From the NCBI RefSeq assembly GCF_014207135.1, contig NZ_JACHCC010000016.1:1-64000 (forward strand): a stretch of DNA of 64,000 nucleotides, given 5' to 3'. Shown one piece after another: positions 50,448 through 59,928 of this stretch. Below the pieces are notes generated by a model. It worked only from the letters and a program-made list of their open reading frames with translations, was not told the DNA's origin and did not search any database. The stretch is from Pedobacter cryoconitis. GTDB taxonomy: Bacteria; Bacteroidota; Bacteroidia; Sphingobacteriales; Sphingobacteriaceae. Numbering within the stretch: the first letter of the stretch is position 1; every line of letters begins with the position of its first letter. Both the position numbers and the translations under genes were made by a program.

Positions 50448-51300
50448 ACTTTTGTGATAATGTAATCAGGAAAATAGCTACCAGAGCCATGGTTATTCCT
50501 ATATAATTTAACTTACTTACTTTTTCTTTAAACAGGGTTATTCCAATCAGGCTACCTAAAATGATAACCCCCATATTCATAGCTGCAAATACCGTAGATG
50601 GGTTTGAAGCCATAGCCCGGTGGGCTTTCATGTAAAACAGGATATTTCCAAAATTGAAACCGCCCAGTACTATTCCACAAAAGAAATTGATCAGTTCAAC
50701 TTTTCTTTTTTTAACCAGTACCACATAAACCAGGATGAATGCAGCCACGACAAATGAAATACAAAAAATGATCATTAATGTACTGGTATAAGGGATTGAT
50801 TTATCCAGTGCCAGTTTCTTAAACATCACGTCAATCAGTCCGAAGCCTACAAAAACAAGAACAGGATAGATATAAGAGCCAGAATCATTTTTAACGGTTG
50901 ATTTGCGGGAGAGTGTTAGAATAATAGCTAAAAAGCCTACACCTAATCCAGCTATCCTGAGCCAGGTGAAATTTTCTCCGAACAGATATACCGAGGCAAG
51001 AATCGGAATAAACAGCGATAAACGTTGCGCAATATCAGATTTCACTATACCGATCTTCTGTACTGAAGCGGCCAGTATGACAAATAATACCGGCAGTAAT
51101 ATACCAATGGATAATGCCAGTGCAGAAGGCGTTCCGGTCATTTCTTTCAGATCGGGACGGAAGAAGATATAACTCAATATGATTGCAGTCAGATAGTTCC
51201 ATAATACGGCCTGCAGTACGTGGATCTTATACCGTTTTGCTAATTTTAAGAGTACAGCAACCGTTACGCTACAGCTTATGCTAAGTAATATATATATCAT
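50437..51300 (-). CDS. EamA/DMT-family transporter
   Basis: The 287-residue protein has ten hydrophobic helices in two repeats, the EamA pattern, with segments SVTVAVLLKLAKRYKIHVLQ, AQRLSLFIPILASVYLFGENFTW (core only) and AMNMGVIILGSLIGITLF at the end. Such drug/metabolite transporters export amino acids, sugars or bases; the substrate is unknown. It overlaps ribD by four bases (ATGA) at its start and yigZ by 11 bases at its end, so it is embedded in this operon. Confidence 0.82.
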   Translation of the reverse strand: MIYILLSISCSVTVAVLLKLAKRYKIHVLQAVLWNYLTAIILSYIFFRPDLKEMTGTPSALALSIGILLPVLFVILAASVQKIGIVKSDIAQRLSLFIPILASVYLFGENFTWLRIAGLGVGFLAIILTLSRKSTVKNDSGSYIYPVLVFVGFGLIDVMFKKLALDKSIPYTSTLMIIFCISFVVAAFILVYVVLVKKRKVELINFFCGIVLGGFNFGNILFYMKAHRAMASNPSTVFAAMNMGVIILGSLIGITLFKEKVSKLNYIGITMALVAIFLITLSQKYAV

Positions 51301-52352
51301 TGATTGCTAAAATTTTCATAAATAGTTAATTGATCCTTATCTACTTGCGTTACTGATATAATGTTTCCATTGATGTTAGGGGAGTGTATTCCTGTACTCC
51401 AGCTCTGTGAAGAATGGAAGACCCTTGCTTCGTCCCATAAACCTGCATTGATAAACTGGTTCAGTATATTTGCTCCACCTTCGATAATGATAGACTGTAT
51501 ATCCATCAGATACAATTGATAAGCAATTTTCTGCGGCAGATAATATTGCATATCCTCCATTTCGATAAAATGGATATTGTCTTCTACAGTTGTTCTCTGT
51601 TCATTGAAAACAATAGTTTTAGCATCTGCATTATATAACTGACTAGTGGCAGGTACTTTCAGATTGCGGTCGATTAAGATCCTTACCGGATTTCTGCCAG
51701 GCCACTCTCTTGCAGTAAGCGCAGGATTGTCTGTAATTGCAGTCTGTTTACCCACCAGGACAGCATCTTCTTCAGTCCGCCATTTATGTACCATTTTTTT
51801 AGCCAGAGGGCCACTGATCCACTGTTGAACAGGATTTTCAGGAGCAAAAAAGCCATTAGCTGTCCTGGCCCATTTCAGGATAATATAAGGACGCTGCTGA
51901 GCAATTCTTGTAAAGAAACGCCGGTTCACATAACTACATTGTTCTTCGAGCACACCGGATACTACTTCTATACCTGCCTGTTTTAATTTTTCAATGCCTT
52001 TACCATTCACATCGGGAAACGGATCCCGGTTACCAACGACGACCTTTTTAACCTGGTGGCGGATCAGCAGATCGGCACAGGGAGGTGTTTTGCCAAAATG
52101 TGCGCAAGGTTCCAGGCTGACATAAGCAGTCGCGTTTTTTAATAAATCAGTTGCCCGGTCACCATATTTGTCTGTAACTGAGCGTACCGCATTGACTTCG
52201 GCATGAGCCTGACCATATTGCTGGTGATAACCTTCACCGATAATTTTTCCGTCGCTGACAATCACACAACCTACCAGAGGGTTTGGACTTACCCGGCCAT
52301 TACCCAATTCTGCGAGCTCCAGACAGCGTTTCATATATAATTCATCGCTCAT
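51297..52352 (-). CDS. ribD: Bifunctional riboflavin biosynthesis deaminase/reductase
   Basis: The 351-residue protein has an N-terminal cytidine-deaminase-like domain with the zinc ligands in QAHAEVNAV (His50, Glu52) and EPCAHFGKTPPC (Cys83, Cys92). A C-terminal reductase domain (about 155-351, RPYIILKWARTANGFFAP) uses NADPH. RibD carries out the second and third steps of riboflavin synthesis. It is the first gene of the run ribD-EamA-yigZ-udp-Bcr; no FMN riboswitch was recognised before it, and other rib genes are outside the window. Confidence 0.96.
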   Translation of the reverse strand: MSDELYMKRCLELAELGNGRVSPNPLVGCVIVSDGKIIGEGYHQQYGQAHAEVNAVRSVTDKYGDRATDLLKNATAYVSLEPCAHFGKTPPCADLLIRHQVKKVVVGNRDPFPDVNGKGIEKLKQAGIEVVSGVLEEQCSYVNRRFFTRIAQQRPYIILKWARTANGFFAPENPVQQWISGPLAKKMVHKWRTEEDAVLVGKQTAITDNPALTAREWPGRNPVRILIDRNLKVPATSQLYNADAKTIVFNEQRTTVEDNIHFIEMEDMQYYLPQKIAYQLYLMDIQSIIIEGGANILNQFINAGLWDEARVFHSSQSWSTGIHSPNINGNIISVTQVDKDQLTIYENFSNQ

Positions 52353-52435
52353 ATGGACAAAAGTACCTGCAATTTATGAGCTATTGAAATTTTTCAACCA
52401 TAGAGATGCAACATTTATTAATACTTTTGCATTTA

Positions 52436-53284
52436 ATGAATTTTAAGCAATTAGAACTATACTTTATCAGTGAGTTATCTTCTCTATACGGGGAAGAGGA
52501 AGCAAAACAATTGTTTTACCTGGTTGTAGAACATGTTTGCGGATGGAACCGGGGAAAATTACTGACCTGTAGTACAGAGTCACCTGATCCCGGGCAAATG
52601 ACAGCTTACGAAAGTATACTGGTAGGACTCAGACAGGGGAGACCAGTGCAGCATATTCTGGCTGAGGCCTGGTTTTATGGTCTTAAATTTAAGGTCAGTG
52701 GCGCCGTTTTAATCCCCAGACCCGAAACGGAAGAATTGATCGAGTGGATTTTAGAAACAGTAAATCAGACTGAAGATCAGGTTTCCAGTATACTGGATAT
52801 TGGTACAGGTAGTGGTTGTATCGCAATAACCTTAAAGAAGAATCTGGAGAACCTGGCAGTAACTGCTTTGGATGTTTCGGCAGACGCCTTACAGATAGCC
52901 AGAGAAAATGCCATGAATAACGAAGTTGCTCTGAATTTTATACAGACTGATATTCTGACCTACAGCAGCCCCATAAAGTATGACCTGATTGTAAGCAACC
53001 CACCGTATATTACAGAAACTGAAAGAGCTGAAATGCATCAGAATGTGTTGCAGTTTGAACCTCATCTGGCCCTGTTCGTCAGTAATGAAAATCCCTTGGT
53101 TTTCTATAAAGGAATAGCTGATTTTGCTTTGTTAAATTTACAGCCAAAGGGAAAGTTGTTTTTTGAAATTAACGAATATTTAGGTCAGGAAACAGTTGAT
53201 ATGCTTAAAGATAAAGGGTTCATTAATATTGTCTTAAAAAAAGATATGCAAGGGAAGGATAGAATGATTTCCTGCACACTGTAA
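52436..53284 (+). CDS. prmC: Peptide chain release factor N5-glutamine methyltransferase
   Basis: ATG at 52436 (MNFKQLELYF) is used since the ten upstream residues are unrelated to the family. The 282-residue protein has an N-terminal helical domain, then a SAM-dependent methyltransferase domain with ILDIGTGSGCIA (residues 119-130) and the catalytic VSNPPY (186-191). It methylates the glutamine of the GGQ motif in release factors RF1/RF2, improving termination. Its stop codon abuts the end of the convergent xerD gene with no base between them. Confidence 0.95.
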   Translation: MNFKQLELYFISELSSLYGEEEAKQLFYLVVEHVCGWNRGKLLTCSTESPDPGQMTAYESILVGLRQGRPVQHILAEAWFYGLKFKVSGAVLIPRPETEELIEWILETVNQTEDQVSSILDIGTGSGCIAITLKKNLENLAVTALDVSADALQIARENAMNNEVALNFIQTDILTYSSPIKYDLIVSNPPYITETERAEMHQNVLQFEPHLALFVSNENPLVFYKGIADFALLNLQPKGKLFFEINEYLGQETVDMLKDKGFINIVLKKDMQGKDRMISCTL

Positions 53285-54184
53285 TTAGTTTCTGGGGTGG
53301 AATTGCGTGATTACCCCTCTTAAGTAATCCCTGTCCAGGTGGGTGTAAACTTCTGTGGTCGTGATGCTCGAATGTCCAAGCATTTCCTGTACGGCACGCA
53401 GATCAGCTCCCCCTTCAATCAGATGAGTAGCGAACGAATGTCTGAAGGTATGCGGGCTGATACTTTTTTGTAAACCTATCGCCAGTGCCAGCGCTTTGAT
53501 CATGGTAAAAACAGAAATCCTGGACAGGCGCGTACCTAATCTGTTCAGAAAAATATAATCCTCATTTCCATGTTTTAAGGGTAAATGAACCCTGATCTGA
53601 CTGAGATAAATATCCAGAAATTTCAAAGCTGTTCCGCCAATAGGAACAATTCTTTCCTTATTTCCTTTACCAGTTACCTTAATATATTCCTGTTCAGGGT
53701 ACAAATCCGAGATCCGGAGTGTAACCAGTTCGGTGACCCTTAATCCACAACTGTAAAGTACTTCTATAATGGCCTTGTTTCTCATCCCTTCTGGTTTAGA
53801 AGCATCAATCGCAGCAATCAGCTGATTGATTTCCTCAACGTTAAGCACGTCGGGTAACTTACGGCTGAGCCTGGGAGAGTCAAGCTGTTGTGAAGGATCA
53901 ATTTCAATCAGCTCCTCGACTATCAGAAAATTGAAAAACGACTTCAGTCCGGAGATTACCCTGGCTTGCGTATTGGCCAGCATTCCCAGTTCACTTAACC
54001 AGATGATAAAATCGTGTAAAGCCTTTTCAGTTATGGTTTTAACATTAAATTCCTCACCTATAACTTCATAGTACTGAAACAATTTATTGACATCGTTCAG
54101 ATAGGCCTCCACAGAGTTTTCAGAGAGTCCGCGTTCCAGTTTAAGATAGGCCTTATAGGTATTATGATAAGGATAATTAATCAC
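53285..54184 (-). CDS. xerD: Tyrosine recombinase XerD-type
   Basis: The 299-residue protein has an N-terminal SAM-like DNA-binding domain (about 8-95) and a catalytic domain with all active residues: Arg149 in YSCGLRVTEL, Lys174 region, His245 and Arg248 in HTFRHSFATH, His271 in LGHSSITTTEVYTH and the nucleophile Tyr280. The length and position among housekeeping genes fit the chromosome-dimer resolution recombinase rather than a mobile-element integrase. A divergent aroQ starts 42 bases upstream. Confidence 0.93.
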   Translation of the reverse strand: MINYPYHNTYKAYLKLERGLSENSVEAYLNDVNKLFQYYEVIGEEFNVKTITEKALHDFIIWLSELGMLANTQARVISGLKSFFNFLIVEELIEIDPSQQLDSPRLSRKLPDVLNVEEINQLIAAIDASKPEGMRNKAIIEVLYSCGLRVTELVTLRISDLYPEQEYIKVTGKGNKERIVPIGGTALKFLDIYLSQIRVHLPLKHGNEDYIFLNRLGTRLSRISVFTMIKALALAIGLQKSISPHTFRHSFATHLIEGGADLRAVQEMLGHSSITTTEVYTHLDRDYLRGVITQFHPRN

Positions 54185-54226
54185 ACGAATTTTTATTTAT
54201 TAGTTTTTAAGGCTAAGTTTGAAAGG

Positions 54227-54646
54227 ATGAAGATACAAATTATTAACGGACCGAATTTAAACCTGCTGGGTAAACGTGAGCCCGGAGTTTATGGAAACAG
54301 GAGTTTTGAAGACTATTTTGAAGAATTAAAGGCTAAATACTCGGCTATTGAGTTGTTCTATTTTCAAAGTAATGTAGAAGGCGAGCTGATTAATAAACTC
54401 CATGAAGTTGGTTTTTCATTCGACGGTATAATTCTGAATGGGGGTGGCTATACACATACTTCTGTAGCCATTGCAGATGCGATTGCAGGAATTAAGACGC
54501 CCGTGGTTGAAGTCCATGTTTCCAATATATACGCCCGCGAAGAATTTCGTCATGTTTCGTTAACCGGAAAAAACTGCAAAGGTGTATTAACCGGTTTTGG
54601 CTTAGATGGTTATCGCCTGGCTATAGAGAGTCTTTTAGCTGGCTGA
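54227..54646 (+). CDS. aroQ: Type II 3-dehydroquinate dehydratase
   Basis: ATG at 54227 (MKIQIINGPNLN) is the family start; a longer frame to 54164 has no homology. The 139-residue protein shows GPNLNLLGKREPGVYG with the catalytic Tyr and Arg, FFQSNVEG-like FQSNVEGELI, and ILNGGGYTHTSVAIADAI with the catalytic His. It forms 3-dehydroshikimate in the shikimate pathway, as a dodecamer. Its 3' end overlaps the convergent glycosyltransferase gene by 26 bases. Confidence 0.95.
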   Translation: MKIQIINGPNLNLLGKREPGVYGNRSFEDYFEELKAKYSAIELFYFQSNVEGELINKLHEVGFSFDGIILNGGGYTHTSVAIADAIAGIKTPVVEVHVSNIYAREEFRHVSLTGKNCKGVLTGFGLDGYRLAIESLLAG

Positions 54647-55646
54647 AATACTTTGTCCCTTTGATAAAAAAGCTCCATACCACACTGGAATGATAAACTC
54701 CTGTGTGTTTGGAGTACACTAAATGTGGGGTATCCCTTTTAGCCGTCGTTCTTTTGATGTTTGCTAAAAACTGATAATGGGCTTTGTTAATTGCCCAGGC
54801 AAATTTTGTCTTCCCCTTCAGCAGGAATTGTATCCAGGCTACAAAATCTATGCTCATACGGATAAAGATACGCCAGACTGCTTCATTGGCAGGGAGGTTT
54901 TTTTGCATAATAATCAGGTTATTTCTGAAGTTCAGAAATACCTTGTAAGGATTGTTCGAATCTAAGGTGCCTCCGCCGACGTGGTAGACCTCTGCATCGG
55001 GACAATAGATAATATGGTAACCCCTGTTTTTTAAGCGCCAGCAAAGATCAATTTCCTCCATATGCGCAAAAAGATCCGGATCAAGTCCGCCGGTTTCTTC
55101 CCATTGTGCTCTCTTGATAAAGAAAGCTGCACCGCTGGCCCAAAAGATCTCTTTAGCATTGTTGTATTGTCCCAGATCAGCCTCAATCACATCAAAGATC
55201 CTTCCCCTGCAAAATGGAAAAGAGTTGATATCCAGAAATCCACCAGCTGCACCGGCATATTCAAATAGGGCTTTATCTTTTTGCCATTTAATTTTAGGTT
55301 GTGCGGCCGCAATATTTACGTCAGCCTCCATGGCTTTGATCACAGGTTCGATCCAGTTCTCAGGAACTTCGACGTCAGAATTTAACAAGACATAATAGTC
55401 AGCACTTACCCGGTGCAAGATACGGTTGTAACCTTCAGCAAATCCATAATTACGGTCATTCTCAATAATCTGGACGGTAGGGAAGTTAGCTCTGACAAAA
55501 TCAACAGATCCATCCGTTGAAGCATTGTCACCAACAATTAATTGCAAATTACTATACCTGCTTTTAATCACGCTGGGTAAAAAATCTGCCAATAATTGTT
55601 TCCCGTTCCAGTTGAGGATTACAACAGCTACACTAGGCTCAGACAT
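54621..55646 (-). CDS. Glycosyltransferase family 2 protein
   Basis: This 341-residue GT-A fold protein opens VAVVILNWNGKQLLADFLPS and has VGDNASTDGSVDFV for nucleotide-sugar binding, the metal-binding NSDVEV segment and a later MEEIDLCWRLKNRG (acceptor and catalytic base region). The arrangement resembles rhamnosyltransferase-like enzymes that build cell-surface polysaccharide, but donor and acceptor are unknown. There is a hydrophobic segment near the C-terminus (IDFVAWIQFLLKG). It overlaps aroQ by 26 bases at its end. Confidence 0.9.
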   Translation of the reverse strand: MSEPSVAVVILNWNGKQLLADFLPSVIKSRYSNLQLIVGDNASTDGSVDFVRANFPTVQIIENDRNYGFAEGYNRILHRVSADYYVLLNSDVEVPENWIEPVIKAMEADVNIAAAQPKIKWQKDKALFEYAGAAGGFLDINSFPFCRGRIFDVIEADLGQYNNAKEIFWASGAAFFIKRAQWEETGGLDPDLFAHMEEIDLCWRLKNRGYHIIYCPDAEVYHVGGGTLDSNNPYKVFLNFRNNLIIMQKNLPANEAVWRIFIRMSIDFVAWIQFLLKGKTKFAWAINKAHYQFLANIKRTTAKRDTPHLVYSKHTGVYHSSVVWSFFIKGTKYFSQLKDSL

Positions 55647-55749
55647 TAAATAATTTCTTGTTTACGTTCATAAAAAATAGGGATCAATAGGAAAAAAGCC
55701 TTTTTTATCATTATTTTGCCTGATTGAAAATGCAAACATAAATTAACCA

Positions 55750-56361
55750 ATGCACAATCCAGCTATATTTCCTCTTTTTTATCTTCCTCCTGTAAGTTAT
55801 TTCTCTGCTTTAAACGCTCATAATTACGAATTTACTATAGAAAAAGAAGAACATTTTCCAAAGCAGACCTATCGTAACAGAACCAGGATCTATTCGCCTA
55901 ACGGACCGCTTGATCTGTTTCTGCCAGTAATTAAAGGATCAAAATATCATACCAAGATCAAAGATGTTAAAATAAGTTATGATTTTAAATGGCAGCGCCT
56001 GCACTGGCTAAGCCTGGAAAGCTGTTACCGGAATTCTGCCTATTTCGAATACTACGAAGATGAGCTGGCAGTTTTTTATAATAAAAAGTTTGATTTCCTT
56101 TTTGATTATAACCTGGAGATGCTGCAATGGATTTTTAAACAACTGAAAAAGCAGGTAGAACTTAATTTTACAACTGAATATAGCAAAGAGATAGCCCCGG
56201 AAAATGATTTCCGTTCAAAGATTCACTTTAAGGAACAAGAACTGATCTATCCTGCAAAACCTTACTTCCAGGTATTTGAAGACAGAAAGGGCTTTTTGCC
56301 AAACATGAGTATAGTTGATTTGTTGTTTAACCAGGGACCTCAGACAAAAAACTATCTCTAG
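55750..56361 (+). CDS. WbqC-family protein
   Basis: The 203-residue protein matches the WbqC family by PPVSYFSALNAHNYEFTIEK near the start, followed by QTYRNRTRIYSPNGPLDLFLPV and RLHWLSLESCYRNSAYFEYY. WbqC-like proteins occur in polysaccharide clusters and are probably involved in surface glycan assembly, though no reaction is established. The CorA gene starts three bases after its stop, and the glycosyltransferase gene lies divergently upstream, supporting a link to glycan assembly on that side. Confidence 0.88.
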   Translation: MHNPAIFPLFYLPPVSYFSALNAHNYEFTIEKEEHFPKQTYRNRTRIYSPNGPLDLFLPVIKGSKYHTKIKDVKISYDFKWQRLHWLSLESCYRNSAYFEYYEDELAVFYNKKFDFLFDYNLEMLQWIFKQLKKQVELNFTTEYSKEIAPENDFRSKIHFKEQELIYPAKPYFQVFEDRKGFLPNMSIVDLLFNQGPQTKNYL

Positions 56362-56364
56362 AAT

Positions 56365-57483
56365 ATGGATAAAAAAGGGAAATCAAGAAAAAAAAGACAG
56401 GGTATAAAATTACCTAAAGCAGGCAGCAGTCCTGGTTTAGTATATATCGATGAAAATTCACTCAAACCAGTCATTACCCTTCATAAAATTAATGAAAGTA
56501 CCTTTGAAACCCGGGAACTGGATAGTCTGAGCAATATTTCCCAGCTGCTTTCCGATAAGAACTTTACCTTTTGGGTTGAAATCAAAGGCTATAATTCAGC
56601 TGAGTTATTTGAAACCCTGAACCGTGAGCTGAATATAAACAGGCTAATTCTGGAAGACATCACCAGGAGTTACCAGCGTCCTAAAATCGAAGAGTATGAC
56701 GATTATGTTTTCGCTGTCAGCAGGATGCTTTTGCTCGATGAGGAGAAGAACCTGGAGAATGAACAGCTCTCTTTTATCCTGACGGATAATGCGCTTATTA
56801 CTTTGCAGGAACGGTATTCGGATTGTTTCGGGCCGATCAAGCAAAGACTGAAAGCAGGAAAAGGTAATATCAGAATTGCAGGGAGCAGTTATATTATGTA
56901 TGCCCTGATGGATATCATTGTAGATACCTATTTTGAAATTTTAGGGGTCTGGAGTGAGGATCTTGATTTGATTGAAGACCGTCTTTTTGACAAACCCGAC
57001 AGGAGCTTCATGTTCGATATCCAATTGATTAAAAGGAACCTGATTAATATCCGCCGTGTAGCCTGGCCAGAGCGGGATAAGCTGAATGATATCTTACGCA
57101 GCCATAGTCCACTGATTACTGACCAGACTAAACTCTATATCCGCGATGCCTATGATCACTGTATACAGATCATCGATATCGTAGAGTCATTGAAAGAGAT
57201 CTCTGCTAGTAATATCGATATGTATTTATCTATTGTCAGCAACCGGATGAATGAAATTATGAAGGTGCTGACCATCATTTCTTCTATTTTTATCCCCCTT
57301 ACGTTTATTGCCGGGATCTACGGAATGAATTTCGCCAAGGAAGATCCCGTTACCCACCAATTGATGCCATATAATATGCCCGAGCTCTATGCTTCGCACG
57401 GATATTTGTATACAATGATCATTATGGTGGTGATTGCTATACTTCAGGTAATCTATTTTTGGCGCAAAGGTTGGTTTAAATAA
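56365..57483 (+). CDS. corA: CorA-type magnesium/cobalt transporter
   Basis: The 372-residue protein has a long soluble N-terminal domain, a helical stalk and two C-terminal membrane helices. The selectivity motif is GMN at residues 320-322 (YGMNF), after the first helix, as in all CorA channels, and the C-terminus is short and basic (YFWRKGWFK). CorA forms a pentameric Mg2+ channel gated by intracellular magnesium. The MgtE gene lies 45 bases downstream, so magnesium uptake genes of two families stand together. Confidence 0.95.
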   Translation: MDKKGKSRKKRQGIKLPKAGSSPGLVYIDENSLKPVITLHKINESTFETRELDSLSNISQLLSDKNFTFWVEIKGYNSAELFETLNRELNINRLILEDITRSYQRPKIEEYDDYVFAVSRMLLLDEEKNLENEQLSFILTDNALITLQERYSDCFGPIKQRLKAGKGNIRIAGSSYIMYALMDIIVDTYFEILGVWSEDLDLIEDRLFDKPDRSFMFDIQLIKRNLINIRRVAWPERDKLNDILRSHSPLITDQTKLYIRDAYDHCIQIIDIVESLKEISASNIDMYLSIVSNRMNEIMKVLTIISSIFIPLTFIAGIYGMNFAKEDPVTHQLMPYNMPELYASHGYLYTMIIMVVIAILQVIYFWRKGWFK

Positions 57484-57528
57484 GAATAGGGCCAGATAAA
57501 AGAGAAAATATAATTACCTTAGCGGGGC

Positions 57529-58878
57529 ATGCAATCTTATGAACTAGACAAATCCGACGTTTCCAAAATAAAGGCCGCTCTGAGTGGCAGTGATAACCAG
57601 TTAGCTATAATTCTGGATGAATATCACGCGTCTGAAATTGCCATATTATTTGAAAGCCTGACGCAGGAAGACAGAGAGCGTATTATCAATCTGCTTCCGG
57701 TAGAAACAGCCTCTGAGATTTTCGCAGAGATGCCTGAGGAATCGCATCCCGAAGATTTATTATTCCAGCTTCATCCCGACAAACGTACCGAGATCGTAGA
57801 AGAGCTTGATTATGATGATGCGACGGATATTATCTCTCAGCTTGATGAACATGAGCAGAGAGAAATTCTCGAAGATCTGAGTGAAGATGATGCATCGCAT
57901 ATCAGAAACCTGATGAGTTATGATGAAGATACAGCCGGCGGGCTGATGAATACGGAGTTTATCCGTATACACCTTCATTTAACCAAAAAGGATGCGATTG
58001 AAGAAATCATCAGACAAAGTGAAGAAATTGAAGAGTTCTATACCATTTTTGTAACTGATGAAAACAACGTTTTTCAGGGGATTGTCTCTCTGAAAGATAT
58101 TATCAAAGCCAAAGGAAATGTCGAAATCACTGAACTGGTGAAGTCGGATGTAGCCTGGGTAAGCGCCGATACCGATCAGGAAGAGGTAGCAAGGCTGATT
58201 TCCCAATACAATATTACCAGTATTCCGGTGTTGGATAAACAGATGAAATTATTAGGAAGAGTAACTTTTGATGATGTTATCGATGTACTGGAAGAAGAGA
58301 ATACCGAAGACATCCTGAAAATATCCGGGGTTTCTGAAGATGAGGAACTAAGCGGTAACTGGGTCGAAGCGGTAAAATCAAGGTTACCCTGGCTGGTTAT
58401 CAATTTGGGAACTGCCTTTCTGGCCTCGGCTGTAGTCCGTTACTTTGAACCTACCATTGCAAAAATCGCCGTACTTTCTGCTTACATGACTATTATTGCC
58501 GGTATGGGTGGGAATGCCGCTACGCAGGCTCTGGCAGTAACTGTAAGGAGAATTTCCTTATATGATCTGACCGATAACCAGGCTTATCGTACCGTACTAA
58601 AAGAGTTTACCGTTGGCCTGATCAATGGTGCGGCAACCGGACTGATTGTTTTTGTTTTCGCACTCATCTTTGATAAGAACCCAATGCTGGGTTTAGTTAT
58701 TTTTCTGGCCATGACCGGAAACCTGGTTATTGCGGGAATAACAGGAGCGGGGATACCGCTCATGTTGAAAAGAGTAGGAATAGACCCGGCAATTGCTTCG
58801 TCAATCATCATCACAACGTTTACCGATGTGTTTGGATTCTTATTGCTGTTAGGGATGGCGAGTAAGCTTCTGCTTTAA
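57529..58878 (+). CDS. mgtE: MgtE-type magnesium transporter
   Basis: This 449-residue protein has the full MgtE layout: an N-terminal superhelical domain (about 15-130), a CBS pair (about 135-255, TIFVTDENNVFQGIVSLKDI and ITSIPVLDKQMKLLGRVTFDD) and five membrane helices (about 280-449) with AGMGGNAATQALAVTVRR as pore-lining segment. MgtE is a dimeric Mg2+ channel closed by magnesium binding to the cytosolic domains. It follows corA by 45 bases. The convergent hypothetical gene starts ten bases after its stop. Confidence 0.95.
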   Translation: MQSYELDKSDVSKIKAALSGSDNQLAIILDEYHASEIAILFESLTQEDRERIINLLPVETASEIFAEMPEESHPEDLLFQLHPDKRTEIVEELDYDDATDIISQLDEHEQREILEDLSEDDASHIRNLMSYDEDTAGGLMNTEFIRIHLHLTKKDAIEEIIRQSEEIEEFYTIFVTDENNVFQGIVSLKDIIKAKGNVEITELVKSDVAWVSADTDQEEVARLISQYNITSIPVLDKQMKLLGRVTFDDVIDVLEEENTEDILKISGVSEDEELSGNWVEAVKSRLPWLVINLGTAFLASAVVRYFEPTIAKIAVLSAYMTIIAGMGGNAATQALAVTVRRISLYDLTDNQAYRTVLKEFTVGLINGAATGLIVFVFALIFDKNPMLGLVIFLAMTGNLVIAGITGAGIPLMLKRVGIDPAIASSIIITTFTDVFGFLLLLGMASKLLL

Positions 58879-58887
58879 AAACGCTTT

Positions 58888-59889
58888 TTACTCCATTTTT
58901 GAAGCTGAAGAATCTGCATGGTACTTGCCTAATATGGTATTAGTCTCGTCGATAAAACGCTGAACTTTTTTAGTCTTCCAAAAGGAGGTGAGGAACAATA
59001 CTTTTACCTTTTTTGTTTCCGGCAGGTAGATCTCTGCCTTTATTTCTGTTCCGGAATAGATCAGGTTAGTGGTTTTACGTACAATCAGAAAACGAATGAA
59101 GTCATTATAAGAATAGACTTTAAGACCTGTTATTGATTTATGGATGATCTGGCGACTATTTTTATCAAATCTAACCGATCTGAAAAAAGTACTCGCGAGT
59201 ACCAAACCAATCACTAAAGGGAAATAAGTAACCAATATTCTTTTAATATCTGAATCATTACTCATAAAATCCGGTGTATTTAGTATAAGTGGTGTAACGC
59301 CGATCAAAAGGATCCCGAAAATCAAAGAGGCCACACGATCACTTTTTACTTTATAGACACCATTTTCTTCCTTGAAATATTTAAAATCGTAAATCACAGG
59401 TTTAGCAATTAATGGCTGACTCGCAAATACCAGTTGATCAATCTTTGGCAAAACTTCCTGCTGATAAGCTATCAGGTTTTGATCAGTAGCTTTTGAATAA
59501 CCAGCGGATATAGCTATTCCTCTGCCGTGACTGTAGGCTGCAGTAAATATTTTGTAGCAATAAGACCCGGCAACACTATAAGAAGTTACTTTGCCGATCT
59601 GATTGAAAGGAATATTTTTAATGGCTATCCCAAATACTTTAACAGACATGATTTGATTAATGCCATCAAAGAAAATATGACGGCCTCCAACGCCAAAGAG
59701 CACCAGGGAGGTGACCAGGATAAAGATTTCATAATTGATCAGTGAACCAAGCGGAATATTCTGGTTGATAAATAGGGTAATAATTAAAGCCGAAGCTGCT
59801 ATAAAATAAATTATACTTAACGTACGGGCTATTAATGAAGGATATATAGTTAAGTTATCTGCTTCTATAGTCCACTTTGTTTTTGCCAT
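58888..59889 (-). CDS. Hypothetical membrane protein with two helix pairs
   Basis: The 333-residue protein has membrane segments at about residues 22-41, 50-66, 183-202 and 217-233, separated by a beta-rich cytosolic-type portion (residues 67-160) and followed by another (about 240-315). The hydrophobic pairs followed by beta-rich segments are reminiscent of bacterial PH-like membrane proteins, but I do not recognise a family with confidence. It ends ten bases from mgtE and lies 39 bases upstream of the next minus-strand gene, with which it may be co-transcribed. Confidence 0.55.
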   Translation of the reverse strand: MAKTKWTIEADNLTIYPSLIARTLSIIYFIAASALIITLFINQNIPLGSLINYEIFILVTSLVLFGVGGRHIFFDGINQIMSVKVFGIAIKNIPFNQIGKVTSYSVAGSYCYKIFTAAYSHGRGIAISAGYSKATDQNLIAYQQEVLPKIDQLVFASQPLIAKPVIYDFKYFKEENGVYKVKSDRVASLIFGILLIGVTPLILNTPDFMSNDSDIKRILVTYFPLVIGLVLASTFFRSVRFDKNSRQIIHKSITGLKVYSYNDFIRFLIVRKTTNLIYSGTEIKAEIYLPETKKVKVLFLTSFWKTKKVQRFIDETNTILGKYHADSSASKME

Positions 59890-59928
59890 AGTAATTAAAA
59901 ATTGATTAGCGTTTTGTACTGGTTAAAA

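Noticed and set aside
51100..52500. An FMN riboswitch before ribD
   Set aside because: No conserved RFN-type stems were found upstream of 52352; the promoter region is only about 80 bases and is shared with the divergent prmC gene.
53285..54184. The tyrosine recombinase as a mobile-element integrase
   Set aside because: XerD-type length, complete motifs and a purely housekeeping neighbourhood with no attachment-site signs.
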